This document shows positions 34,180 to 40,893 of a stretch of DNA of 59,063 nucleotides, in pieces (the first letter of the stretch is position 1; each line of letters opens with the position of its first letter). The position numbers and the translations under genes were made by a program. The stretch lies in the NCBI GenBank assembly GCA_034423195.1, contig DAOUIZ010000032.1:1-59063 (forward strand). Direction: 5' to 3'. The notes below the pieces were generated by a model. It searched no databases. It worked only from the letters and a program-made list of their open reading frames with translations, and was not told the origin of the DNA. The stretch comes from CATOSK01 sp034423195 (lineage in GTDB: Bacteria; Chloroflexota; Dehalococcoidia; Lucifugimonadales; UBA3495).

Positions 34180-34422
34180 TCATAGCTTGATGTTCAGGTT
34201 CAGATTCAGATTGCTGAATTGCCGTCGCACATCGCTGACCTGGCGGTCAAGAGCGCAAACAGCGTTATCTAGCCCGGTCGAATCCAAATTTACCCGAGTC
34301 CCGCAGCCACAAACAAAGTAACGGTTGCGACGAACCCATCCCACTGTCTTTACCGCCTTACGTTTGCATTTGGGACAAGGCAAGGAGATTTTATGGTCAT
34401 CTAGCAATGTGGGGGATGGCAT
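34180..34422 (-). CDS. Small zinc-ribbon protein
   Basis: An 80-residue protein with a zinc ribbon, CPKC followed after about 18 residues by CGC-type cysteines (FVCGCGTRVNLDS). A short amphipathic helix and an asparagine/leucine repeat follow at the C-terminus. A strong AAGGAGGAACC ribosome site precedes the ATG. A TATAAT lies on the minus strand at 34488-34493. Likely a nucleic-acid or protein-binding accessory; function unknown. Confidence 0.7.
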   Translation of the reverse strand: MPSPTLLDDHKISLPCPKCKRKAVKTVGWVRRNRYFVCGCGTRVNLDSTGLDNAVCALDRQVSDVRRQFSNLNLNLNIKL

Positions 34423-34520
34423 GGTTCCTCCTTATGGTGTCGATGGCGTGGTCATGGTTCGTTCGCGGTAACACATCTGGGCGAAGAATTATACGCTGTT
34501 GAATCCGGTTCCGCTAGAGC

Positions 34521-34575
34521 AGGAAGAAAAAACTCGCGAGGGTACTTCGATGCTCTCGCGAGTTTTTTTCTTCCT
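34521..34575. terminator. Long bidirectional terminator inside the transposon
   Basis: Arms 34521-34540 and 34555-34575, an almost perfect 20-bp stem with CTCGCGAG at the top and A6/T7 runs at the base. Confidence 0.8.
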
Positions 34576-34715
34576 CGGGTGTTCCTCTAGTCGATATTTC
34601 CAGAAGTTTTGGGGGCCATCCCGTAGAACTTGCGCCCCACGATTTTGCGTTGTTACCATATAAAAGGCACGTCCCCCATCCACGACCAAGCGACTAGGGG
34701 ACGCACCACACACGA

Positions 34716-34787
34716 GGGGCGGTCATCTAATGGGAAGACACCGGACTTCAAATCCGGCGAATGGGAGTTCGACTCTCCCCCGCTCCA
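34716..34787 (+). tRNA. tRNA with UCA anticodon (UGA-reading), in the transposon
   Basis: A 72-base cloverleaf. Acceptor stem GGGGCGG pairs with CCGCTCC (7 bp, one G-U). The D arm has A14, GG and three of four pairs. The anticodon stem CCGGA/TCCGG (34741-34745 with 34753-34757) holds the loop CTTCAAA, with anticodon TCA at 34748-34750. The variable loop is five bases and the T arm GGGAG-TTCGACT-CTCCC is perfect. Discriminator base is A; no CCA is encoded. UCA decodes UGA. The short variable loop and 7-bp acceptor exclude canonical bacterial tRNA-Sec, although the anticodon arm loop is identical to that of selC. Which amino acid it carries cannot be read directly; discriminator A and a G1-C72 pair do not fit Trp (G73) or Cys (U73). 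Confidence 0.78.
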
Positions 34788-34915
34788 CGTGTATCCATCG
34801 TAACAGTGATATTCGGTCCGTCACAAGAGTAAATCGTACCCGAAACTGAAATTGGGTAAGCCCCTGGTACGACGATGGTAAATCCACATGCCGATACATC
34901 GCGGAGGCAGGCATC

Positions 34916-35404
34916 ATGGTAAGCCAAGACATTGCCCAAACTATCCAAGGGATGCGAGAAGCTCTGTTGGTAATCCAAGAGCAAGAGGAAGCTGCCCGTG
35001 TCACTTATGAGCAGAAAACGGGTGAGCGCAAATTGCTCATGGACTCGATTGACCTCATGCTGCGCCTAGCTCCAGTGTTGGATTCCAATTTCACGGGCGA
35101 TGAGTACGATTCGGAATCCGAACCAACCAGTGATGGCCATGACTGGTTGGATTTCTCCATGTGCCGGAACGTCTCAGACAAACTGGCAGTGTATGTCCTT
35201 ACGCGCGACGGGGTTCTGGATAGCAGGGATGCGGCACGCGCACTCATCGCCCAAGGGGAGAGTCAGTCCGCAGAGGGAAATCTCGTTCATGCCATTGACA
35301 GGAAACTGATGCAGATGCCGAACACATGGGAATATCAGTCTCCTCATGTCTTCCGATATTTACCGTACTTCAAGGAACATTCCATGGGTTCCGACCAAAT
35401 TTAG
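34916..35404 (+). CDS. Coiled-coil/helical DNA-binding-like protein 1 of transposon
   Basis: A 162-residue protein of unknown function. Residues about 1-50 form a likely helical hairpin or coiled coil (QDIAQTIQGMREALLVIQEQ). The C-terminal half (RDAARALIAQGESQ onward, ending HVFRYLPYF) looks like a winged-helix DNA-binding domain. The next gene, 12 bases downstream, has the same two-part layout, so the pair may be diverged duplicates. ATG follows CGGAGGCAGG. It ends in TAG. Confidence 0.65.
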   Translation: MVSQDIAQTIQGMREALLVIQEQEEAARVTYEQKTGERKLLMDSIDLMLRLAPVLDSNFTGDEYDSESEPTSDGHDWLDFSMCRNVSDKLAVYVLTRDGVLDSRDAARALIAQGESQSAEGNLVHAIDRKLMQMPNTWEYQSPHVFRYLPYFKEHSMGSDQI

Positions 35405-35416
35405 GAGGGTATCAAA

Positions 35417-35929
35417 ATGGACGGCAGCCTATCCCCCATGGCCATCGGAGAAGCAAAGTCTGAACTGGACCGCTTGGAAGAGGAAATGGCGACCCTCAGA
35501 GATGTCATGGCTTCCCATGAGCGCAAGAGGGACATTCTGCATGGCTTGATACAGGAGTATGGCGACTGTGGAGATGCGCCCACAGAACCCCTGCAAGCAG
35601 AGTCGGCGATACATGACCATCGGGACCATCCCCACCCACATCCCGAACCTGCACCGCCGGAAGTATACGAAGAGGTTGACCTAACCGGAGCGACGAACCT
35701 AAATGAGAGGATGCGCAGGGTTGGTCGGGTGGTGTGCTCCAAGCACCGGCAAAGCGTCAACCTGACGCTGGCCGCTCGCCTTATTCAGGCTCAGACCAAA
35801 TCAAAGCAACCCATTCAGGGTCTCCGCTCCAAGATTTCGGGTGCTATCTCCCACATGTGGGAGTACCGGAGAGTTACGGAGGGGTACTATTGGTATGATG
35901 AAACCAACCCTCCATCCCTAGACCCTTGA
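35417..35929 (+). CDS. Coiled-coil/helical DNA-binding-like protein 2 of transposon
   Basis: A 170-residue protein: N-terminal coiled coil (ELDRLEEEMATLRDVMAS), a central histidine/proline-rich linker, and a C-terminal winged-helix-like region (RRVGRVVCSKHRQSVNLTLAARLIQ to YRRVTEGYYWYD). It ends in TGA at 35927-35929. The same frame stays open past this TGA, without another stop, into and through the transposase gene to 37660, which matters because the element carries a UGA-reading tRNA. Whether readthrough happens is unknown. AGGAGGG precedes the ATG. Confidence 0.65.
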   Translation: MDGSLSPMAIGEAKSELDRLEEEMATLRDVMASHERKRDILHGLIQEYGDCGDAPTEPLQAESAIHDHRDHPHPHPEPAPPEVYEEVDLTGATNLNERMRRVGRVVCSKHRQSVNLTLAARLIQAQTKSKQPIQGLRSKISGAISHMWEYRRVTEGYYWYDETNPPSLDP

Positions 35930-35948
35930 GTAACCGGCCCGCACCTTG

Positions 35949-36131
35949 CTAACCTTCCCTTGGCTCCCTTGGCTTGTCCCAGTTCACCGTCTTGCACTTG
36001 GGACACAACCGGGGTCGCTCTGACCGGTACAGACCCTTCGGGACCCACTCGTGACCGCATCTGCACCGGTATGCTGTTACCAGAAACTCCCCCGGGAGTT
36101 TCTGCTCCTGACTGTCGCCGTTGCCCATCAT
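35949..36131 (-). CDS. Small zinc-ribbon protein on the opposite strand
   Basis: A 60-residue protein with YRCRCGHEWVPKG and CPKCKTVNWDKP, a two-pair cysteine zinc ribbon like those of small bacterial regulators and ribosomal-type fingers. It sits between the helical protein gene and the transposase promoter, which it partly faces. Its protein-like composition argues that the plus-strand reading here is not coding. No strong ribosome site is obvious. Confidence 0.55.
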   Translation of the reverse strand: MMGNGDSQEQKLPGEFLVTAYRCRCGHEWVPKGLYRSERPRLCPKCKTVNWDKPREPREG

Positions 36132-36175
36132 TGCCTTCTCCCTGTCAGTCTACCTATCAGGATACCCCAACGGGG

Positions 36176-36221
36176 TTGACAAAGCAATCCCATTTGGTAT
36201 ACTTACCAGGTATACTGTATA
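36176..36221 (+). promoter_or_regulatory. Transposase promoter with tandem 13-bp repeats
   Basis: TTGACA (36176-36181) and TATACT (36198-36203) with a 16-base spacer. GGTATACT occurs at 36196 and again at 36209, 13 bases apart; the first copy overlaps the -10. This looks like an operator for repression. Confidence 0.65.
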
Positions 36222-36232
36222 GGGAGGCTGCC

Positions 36233-37660
36233 ATGGTAACTATGCTTGCCCCAGAGAGGCCGACCACGGCTTTGGGGCCATCGGACCCGGACGACGGAGA
36301 CCTGGGCCGCCAGACCCGTGGAATGGCAATCGCGGCTCTGGTCCCCATAAAGAAGGTGCCGCTGGGATACAAGGTTCCGTCCCAGTCTGGGAATGGCTCC
36401 TACATCGTGAACCTATCCCCTGAGCCATATTGTTCCTGTCCTGATTGGGACAACCGCCACCTGTGCAAACATGTGTACGCGGTTTCCTACAAGGTAGAGC
36501 GGGACAATTGCTCCAGCAGCAACGGCGTTGAACCGGCCAGCGACAGCGACGGCTCCAAGAACGGCTCCAAGAACGATGGGTTGATTCTCCCTGAATCCCA
36601 AGCTCTCGTCGTTCCAACGGGTCCGCTCCCACTGCCGTCGGTGAAGGACCTGAAGCCGAAGAAGCCGACCTTTCACCGGGACTGGAACAGGTACAACAAC
36701 GGGGAGTACAAGGTGAAGCCCTATTTCGCCAAGCTGTTGCGCGAGCTTTGCGATTCGGTGGTTCCAGTAATCAATTTGGCGGGTCCGGGAAGGCCGCGAC
36801 TTCTCCTATCAGACGTGGTTTTCGCCTGTGCCGTCAAGGTACGGGAGAAATGCTCAGGGCGCGATGCCGTTGCCTACTGGGAGGACTACCACGAGAAGGG
36901 ATATTTGTCCCAGGTTCCCGCTGTCTCATCGGTCTACCACTACATGGAGCAGGACTATCTGTTCTCGGTGCTCTACGACCTCGTTATTGCCAGCGCACTG
37001 CCGCTCAAGGAACTGGAGACGGAATTCGGGCCTGATTCGACCGGCTTTTCATCATCGGTGTACGATTCCTGGTTCAGTGCGAAGTGGGGACGGGAGATTT
37101 CCGAGGCGCAGTGGACCAAGCTCCACATGATGGCGGGTCTGCAGTCGCATATTGTCACGGTGGCGATGGTGTCAGATAAGCCGACCAACGATTCTCCGTA
37201 CCTGCCCGGTTTCCTCGATGTCACGAACCGGAATTTCCAGGTCAAGTTGGTTGCGGCAGACAAGGGCTACCTATCAAAGCCGAATCTGCGCGCCATCTAC
37301 GACATTGGCGCGGCGGGGCGAATCCCTTTCAAAAGCAACTCCACCGCTGACCCTGGCCACCACAAGAGAGATTACGTTTGGGAGCAGGCACTCCATTTCT
37401 TCCAGAGCGAGCCGGACGAGTTCAACCGCCTGTATCACCGGCGGAGCAATGCGGAGTCCGTCTTCACTATGATAAAGAGAAAGTTAGGCGCGACGACATA
37501 CTTTCGCAAACCTGAAGCTCGAATCAACGAAGTGATGTTGAAAGTGTTATGCCACAATCTACGGGTCCTGGTGCTGACCGCCTACAAGTTGGACTGCCAC
37601 CAGCTTCTTGGGCCGGGACAATTCCATCGTTCGGATGAACTGTCCGATGAGATGGAATAA
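36233..37660 (+). CDS. DDE transposase with N-terminal SWIM zinc finger
   Basis: A 475-residue protein. Residues about 35-90 carry a SWIM finger (Cys67, Cys69, Cys78, His80 in YCSCPDWDNRHLCKH). A glycine/serine-rich linker follows, then a DDE/RNase-H-fold domain of the IS4/IS5/IS1182 kind: Asp268 in GPDSTGF, Asp343 in ADKGYLS and Glu408 in SNAESVFTMIKRKLG. It should cut the ends and insert the element. The ATG at 36233 follows GGGAGG. SWIM domains are typical of eukaryotic MULE transposases; in this bacterial context the SWIM may help recognise the iterons. It shares an operon with the nuclease downstream. Confidence 0.82.
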   Translation: MVTMLAPERPTTALGPSDPDDGDLGRQTRGMAIAALVPIKKVPLGYKVPSQSGNGSYIVNLSPEPYCSCPDWDNRHLCKHVYAVSYKVERDNCSSSNGVEPASDSDGSKNGSKNDGLILPESQALVVPTGPLPLPSVKDLKPKKPTFHRDWNRYNNGEYKVKPYFAKLLRELCDSVVPVINLAGPGRPRLLLSDVVFACAVKVREKCSGRDAVAYWEDYHEKGYLSQVPAVSSVYHYMEQDYLFSVLYDLVIASALPLKELETEFGPDSTGFSSSVYDSWFSAKWGREISEAQWTKLHMMAGLQSHIVTVAMVSDKPTNDSPYLPGFLDVTNRNFQVKLVAADKGYLSKPNLRAIYDIGAAGRIPFKSNSTADPGHHKRDYVWEQALHFFQSEPDEFNRLYHRRSNAESVFTMIKRKLGATTYFRKPEARINEVMLKVLCHNLRVLVLTAYKLDCHQLLGPGQFHRSDELSDEME

Positions 37661-37707
37661 CTCCCATGCTTAAACCTTGGAACGCTAATCTGGAATGGAG
37701 GTACACT

Positions 37708-38391
37708 TTGGCAACACGGCGTCACGGGAACCCATACGTATGGGTGACCTGGATAACGAGACTCATGGTTGGAGAGAACGGCTGCGAGTGGTCACCCTGG
37801 TTCAAGGCCCACTTCGACGGCTGCAGTTGGGATAAGGCGGAACGGAGTTTCGGCCAAGGTCACCAGATGGCCGAAGTATTGATGAGGCACACCGCGCTCA
37901 TCTCGGACACGCGGGCGGATTTGGCATCCAATTCCTTCCGCGTCTTCACCGAGAACCAGAATACCTTCCGGCTGGCGGGCAAGTGCGCCACTTTGGGCGG
38001 CAAGCCCGACATCATCGCTCTAAGAGACTTAGACGACGGGAACCCGCAGGGCATGGTCATGGACGTGAAGACGGGGAAACCCAGCCCGTCGCACATCGCC
38101 CAGGTCATGGTCTATATGTACGCGGTCCCGAAGGCACTGGGCCAGTACAAGGGTATAGGCTTCGACGGGCAGGTGGTCTACCCGGACCACGCCGTGGACA
38201 TACCGGCGGAGTCGCTTACTCCCGAGTTCGTCGCCAACCTGGGGGCATTGCTCAGGAGAATCGGCGGGGAAGAACCGGCGGTGAAAGTCCCCAGCTTGGC
38301 GGAGTGCCGGTTCTGCGACATCACATCGGCGGACTGCCCTGAGCGGGTGGAAGAAGCGGCTGAGAACGAGGGCGAGACCGGCGATTTCTAG
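37708..38391 (+). CDS. Cas4-like PD-(D/E)XK nuclease
   Basis: A 227-residue exonuclease-family protein. The PD-(D/E)XK core is GKPDII (Asp101) with MDVKTGK (Asp119, Lys121). Four cysteines fit a Cas4-type iron-sulfur site: Cys26 near the N-terminus and Cys200, Cys203 and Cys210 (ECRFCDITSADC) at the C-terminus. Start chosen at TTG 37708 because GGAGG at 37697-37701 lies six bases upstream; an ATG at 37666 is possible. It lies 47 bases after the transposase. Cas4-like enzymes resect or trim DNA ends, so a role in processing transposition intermediates is plausible. A terminator follows. Confidence 0.8.
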   Translation: MATRRHGNPYVWVTWITRLMVGENGCEWSPWFKAHFDGCSWDKAERSFGQGHQMAEVLMRHTALISDTRADLASNSFRVFTENQNTFRLAGKCATLGGKPDIIALRDLDDGNPQGMVMDVKTGKPSPSHIAQVMVYMYAVPKALGQYKGIGFDGQVVYPDHAVDIPAESLTPEFVANLGALLRRIGGEEPAVKVPSLAECRFCDITSADCPERVEEAAENEGETGDF

Positions 38392-38410
38392 GACCAGCCA
38401 CGGGGAACGC

Positions 38411-38444
38411 AAAAGACCGGCCCAGCGTTAGGGCCGGTCTTTTT
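38411..38444 (+). terminator. Terminator after transposase-nuclease operon
   Basis: A 10-bp stem (38414-38423 with 38431-38440) flanked by AAAA and TTTT. Confidence 0.85.
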
Positions 38445-38573
38445 CTGTATCGCCATTCTCCATTAGGGATGCAAGAGCTTCGGCATCTACCCTACGAACC
38501 GGCTAAGGGACAGCGGTCGAAATAACGGCGAGTCTCAAGTTGCTGGAGACGTACTTTTCTTGTATAACCTAAG

Positions 38574-38697
38574 TCGTCACAGACCCAAGATACTTCCTTT
38601 GGAACCCAACTCTCGGCGTTGCCGAGTTATCAGTTACAGAGGGCGCAATGCGCCCCCTTGCAGGTTGCCATTCAAAGGAAGTTGGTGTCTGTGACGA
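38574..38697 (+). other. Cloverleaf-like inverted-repeat structure
   Basis: Outer arms 38574-38584 with 38687-38697 (11 bp) and 38592-38601 with 38673-38682 (10 bp). Inside are two hairpins, 38612-38617/38621-38626 (CTCGGC) and 38641-38646/38650-38655 (GGGCGC). The result is a three-way junction of 124 bases just upstream of the lipoprotein gene. It could be an RNA or a DNA recombination site. The rest of 38445-38731 has no gene. Confidence 0.5.
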
Positions 38698-38731
38698 GTG
38701 CCTTCATCCTGATGCTGCGAGGGGGTCCCCC

Positions 38732-39820
38732 ATGTTCCGTAGCTTGTTCCTTCTGGTATCTCTGACCATCCTCGGAATTACGTTCATTGGTTGCCAGACT
38801 CCACCCACCCCAACGGTCGCTCCAACCCCCACTCCTTCTTCCACACCCATAACCGAAGCCAACGTCCAACCGGAACCCACACCGACCGAAACACCGGAGC
38901 CAACGCCAACGTTGTCTCCTACGCCGACCCCGTCACCCACGCCTACCCCAGAGCCAACGGCAACACCGATACCGACCTCCACGCCATTACCCGTCCCATC
39001 TACCCCAGTTCTCATACCGACTCCCGTGGCCCGCCCCACGTTGATTCCTGTCCCGACACCGCGTCCCATTCTCATTCCGACACTGCAACCGGCTCTTATT
39101 CCGACGCTGCAGCCGGTATTGCCATCACCTGCGACATCGGAAGAAGTCACCCATGCGGTGGAGTTCGCGACGGAATGCGGAGTCCTGATGAGACAGGACA
39201 TTGGACCAGAGCCAATTGATTTCGCGTTGTGGGCACTCGATTTGAAGGACTTGGAACCACCGGCGGAATTGGAGAAATTCCACGCCGCCAGGGTTGGGCA
39301 GTACATCTTGCAGGTCGAGTACGTTGACAACGTGGTCAGGATTCTGGGGCTTAATGAACGCACCGACTTCTGGTGGAAGAGAGAGATTATCGAGTTGTCA
39401 GGTCTCTCCCGTTGGTGGGAAACCGTTCTCGTGGAAGGGGGGTGCCTGCTGGAAGGAGAGGTTGAAGCGTCCAGGCGAATACTGGCAGCGGTTGACCGTA
39501 TGGAGTCACAGGGGTTCTATCACCCCGGCACGGTCGAAGAATATCTGGAAGCGTGTTCCGCCATCACGCTGACCACCCCGCAGATGGCACCCACGGAGAC
39601 CATGTACAGACACGTCACGACGAATTGGGCAGCCCTGGAACCGCCCAAGAAACTGGCGGATTATCACTCCGCCATCTTGGAGTTCCACAAGGATTGGGCC
39701 AGGGTGTCCTGGGACATTACCCGTGTGAATCCCGACCTGATTGATGCGGTTGGACAGGCCGCCGCAGCCGTCGGGTCCGACTTTGTGGGTGACTTGGTTT
39801 TAAGCGGATGCACCGGGTGA
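38732..39820 (+). CDS. Lipoprotein with Pro/Thr-rich linker
   Basis: A 362-residue predicted lipoprotein. The signal peptide ends in a lipobox FIGC with the modified Cys21. A low-complexity Pro-Thr/Pro-Ile linker spans about residues 24-130, like a cell-surface spacer. A predominantly helical C-terminal domain follows, with two similar segments spaced about 100 residues apart (around ECGVLMRQ and ACSAITLTTPQM) suggesting an internal repeat. GAGGGGG precedes the ATG at 38732. Function unknown. Ends in TGA. Confidence 0.7.
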   Translation: MFRSLFLLVSLTILGITFIGCQTPPTPTVAPTPTPSSTPITEANVQPEPTPTETPEPTPTLSPTPTPSPTPTPEPTATPIPTSTPLPVPSTPVLIPTPVARPTLIPVPTPRPILIPTLQPALIPTLQPVLPSPATSEEVTHAVEFATECGVLMRQDIGPEPIDFALWALDLKDLEPPAELEKFHAARVGQYILQVEYVDNVVRILGLNERTDFWWKREIIELSGLSRWWETVLVEGGCLLEGEVEASRRILAAVDRMESQGFYHPGTVEEYLEACSAITLTTPQMAPTETMYRHVTTNWAALEPPKKLADYHSAILEFHKDWARVSWDITRVNPDLIDAVGQAAAAVGSDFVGDLVLSGCTG

Positions 39821-39867
39821 GCGTCATGTAGATACACCCCATCTCAGCGTTGTCAGGAGAAGTTGAT

Positions 39868-40665
39868 ATGAGACTGTGGCCTTTCGGCAGGAAAAAGACC
39901 CCTGCAAGACCTGAAGTAACGGTCGTGCCGTTTCCGCCGGAGCTAGAAGACCTGCCCGTTCTGAAGTATCACGGTCTGCGGGCACTCTGCGGATGGTTCA
40001 TGGACAGACACTCAGAGTGTGTGTCGCCCCATCCGTGGTGCAGACAGCCACCCGGCGAGGGCATCATGCAGCTTATCGCCCACGTCATCCCCCAAGTCTG
40101 GGAAGACGGTGACGGCCTCCTATTGGCCATCTATTTCACCAGGGCGAAGGGGTCGGAGCTTGACCAGAATTCTTCTGAAGAGGTCGACCCGCTCCAATAC
40201 ACGGTGGATATGACCTACGCCGAGGCGTCACCCTCTCGGAAGCTGGTCGTACACATGGCCAGTGACGGCACCTATGTCGGGAATTACGGCCCGATTCTCA
40301 ACCCCGTGGAAGGCGATTACTCAACGGGCCGTCTCGACCAAGAAGCCGATGTCAGAACCTTCTACTGTGACCCCGAACCCGCCGGAATAAAATACCAATA
40401 CTGGGACACCAAGTTGTCCGCTGAACAGAACGTTGTCCCTGAGTTTCATTGCTTGCGATTACGCGGGGAATGGTGGGTCGTAGACTTCGACAGGGAGAGG
40501 GGGTTAGCCCAGCAGGTGGCCGCCATAAGCGTCATGGACAATCCGAAGCACAACTTTGGCATTCACAGTGAGCAGAACAAGAACGCCACCTACTTGACTA
40601 CTGACGATGGGAGCGAATTCTCGAAGGTAGTTCGAGAGAACTTGGTTCGGACCCTGCCACCCTAG
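39868..40665 (+). CDS. Hypothetical transposon cargo protein
   Basis: A 265-residue protein I do not recognise. It begins with a short MRLWPFGRKKTPARP basic stretch, lacks a signal peptide or membrane helix and is aromatic- and acidic-rich, mixed alpha/beta. A cysteine-rich patch CGWFMDRHSECVSPHPWC is at about residues 43-60. AGGAGA precedes the ATG at 39868. It is the last gene before the right end of the element. Ends in TAG. Confidence 0.65.
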   Translation: MRLWPFGRKKTPARPEVTVVPFPPELEDLPVLKYHGLRALCGWFMDRHSECVSPHPWCRQPPGEGIMQLIAHVIPQVWEDGDGLLLAIYFTRAKGSELDQNSSEEVDPLQYTVDMTYAEASPSRKLVVHMASDGTYVGNYGPILNPVEGDYSTGRLDQEADVRTFYCDPEPAGIKYQYWDTKLSAEQNVVPEFHCLRLRGEWWVVDFDRERGLAQQVAAISVMDNPKHNFGIHSEQNKNATYLTTDDGSEFSKVVRENLVRTLPP

Positions 40666-40735
40666 ATTTTGGTGCAAAGCCCCTTGGCAGGTATTAGCAG
40701 ACCTGTTAGTCTCAAGGTATATTTTTGGAACGGCT

Positions 40736-40820
40736 CGCTACAAAAATCAGTTCCCCGTTACAAAAATTCGTCTCTGGCTACAAAAAGGCCCTGATTTTAG
40801 CCCTTTTTTGTGCAAAGCCC
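40736..40820 (+). repeat. Right end: three 20-bp-spaced iterons and inverted repeat
   Basis: CGCTACAA at 40736, CGTTACAA at 40756 and GGCTACAA at 40776, again exactly 20 bases apart and in the same direction as the left copies. The 16-bp terminal repeat is 40805-40820. A second, imperfect terminal-repeat-like sequence (GTGCAAAGCCCC) lies inside at 40672-40683. Confidence 0.8.
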
Positions 40821-40828
40821 CCCCTGGG
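40821..40828 (+). repeat. Target-site duplication, right copy
   Basis: CCCCTGGG, identical to 33573-33580. Confidence 0.75.
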
Positions 40829-40893
40829 GAAAGGTGGGACCTGTATAGTGGGGGTCTGTCCCGCCATCGACGGGGCAGACCCAATGCCGACTC

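Larger units (their letters stand above)
33581..40820. mobile_element. 7.24-kb transposon with tRNA, nuclease and DUF1883 cargo
   Basis: Bounded by a perfect 16-bp terminal inverted repeat, GGGCTTTGCACAAAAA (33581-33596 and reverse complement of 40805-40820), and flanked by 8-bp CCCCTGGG duplications. Inside both ends lie three direct repeats of the type GGCTACAARAA at exact 20-bp spacing. It contains a SWIM/DDE transposase, a Cas4-like nuclease, nine protein genes in total, a UCA-anticodon tRNA and a cloverleaf-like inverted repeat. It interrupts the binding-protein/permease junction of ABC module 1. Removing it leaves a 131-base gap, close to the 124-base gap of the intact paralogous module. 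Base composition is visibly less GC-rich than the flanks. Confidence 0.85.

Noticed and set aside
34716..34787. The UCA tRNA as a canonical selenocysteine tRNA (selC)
   Set aside because: It has a 7-bp acceptor and a five-base variable loop, whereas bacterial selC has an 8-bp acceptor and a long variable arm. No sel genes are present.
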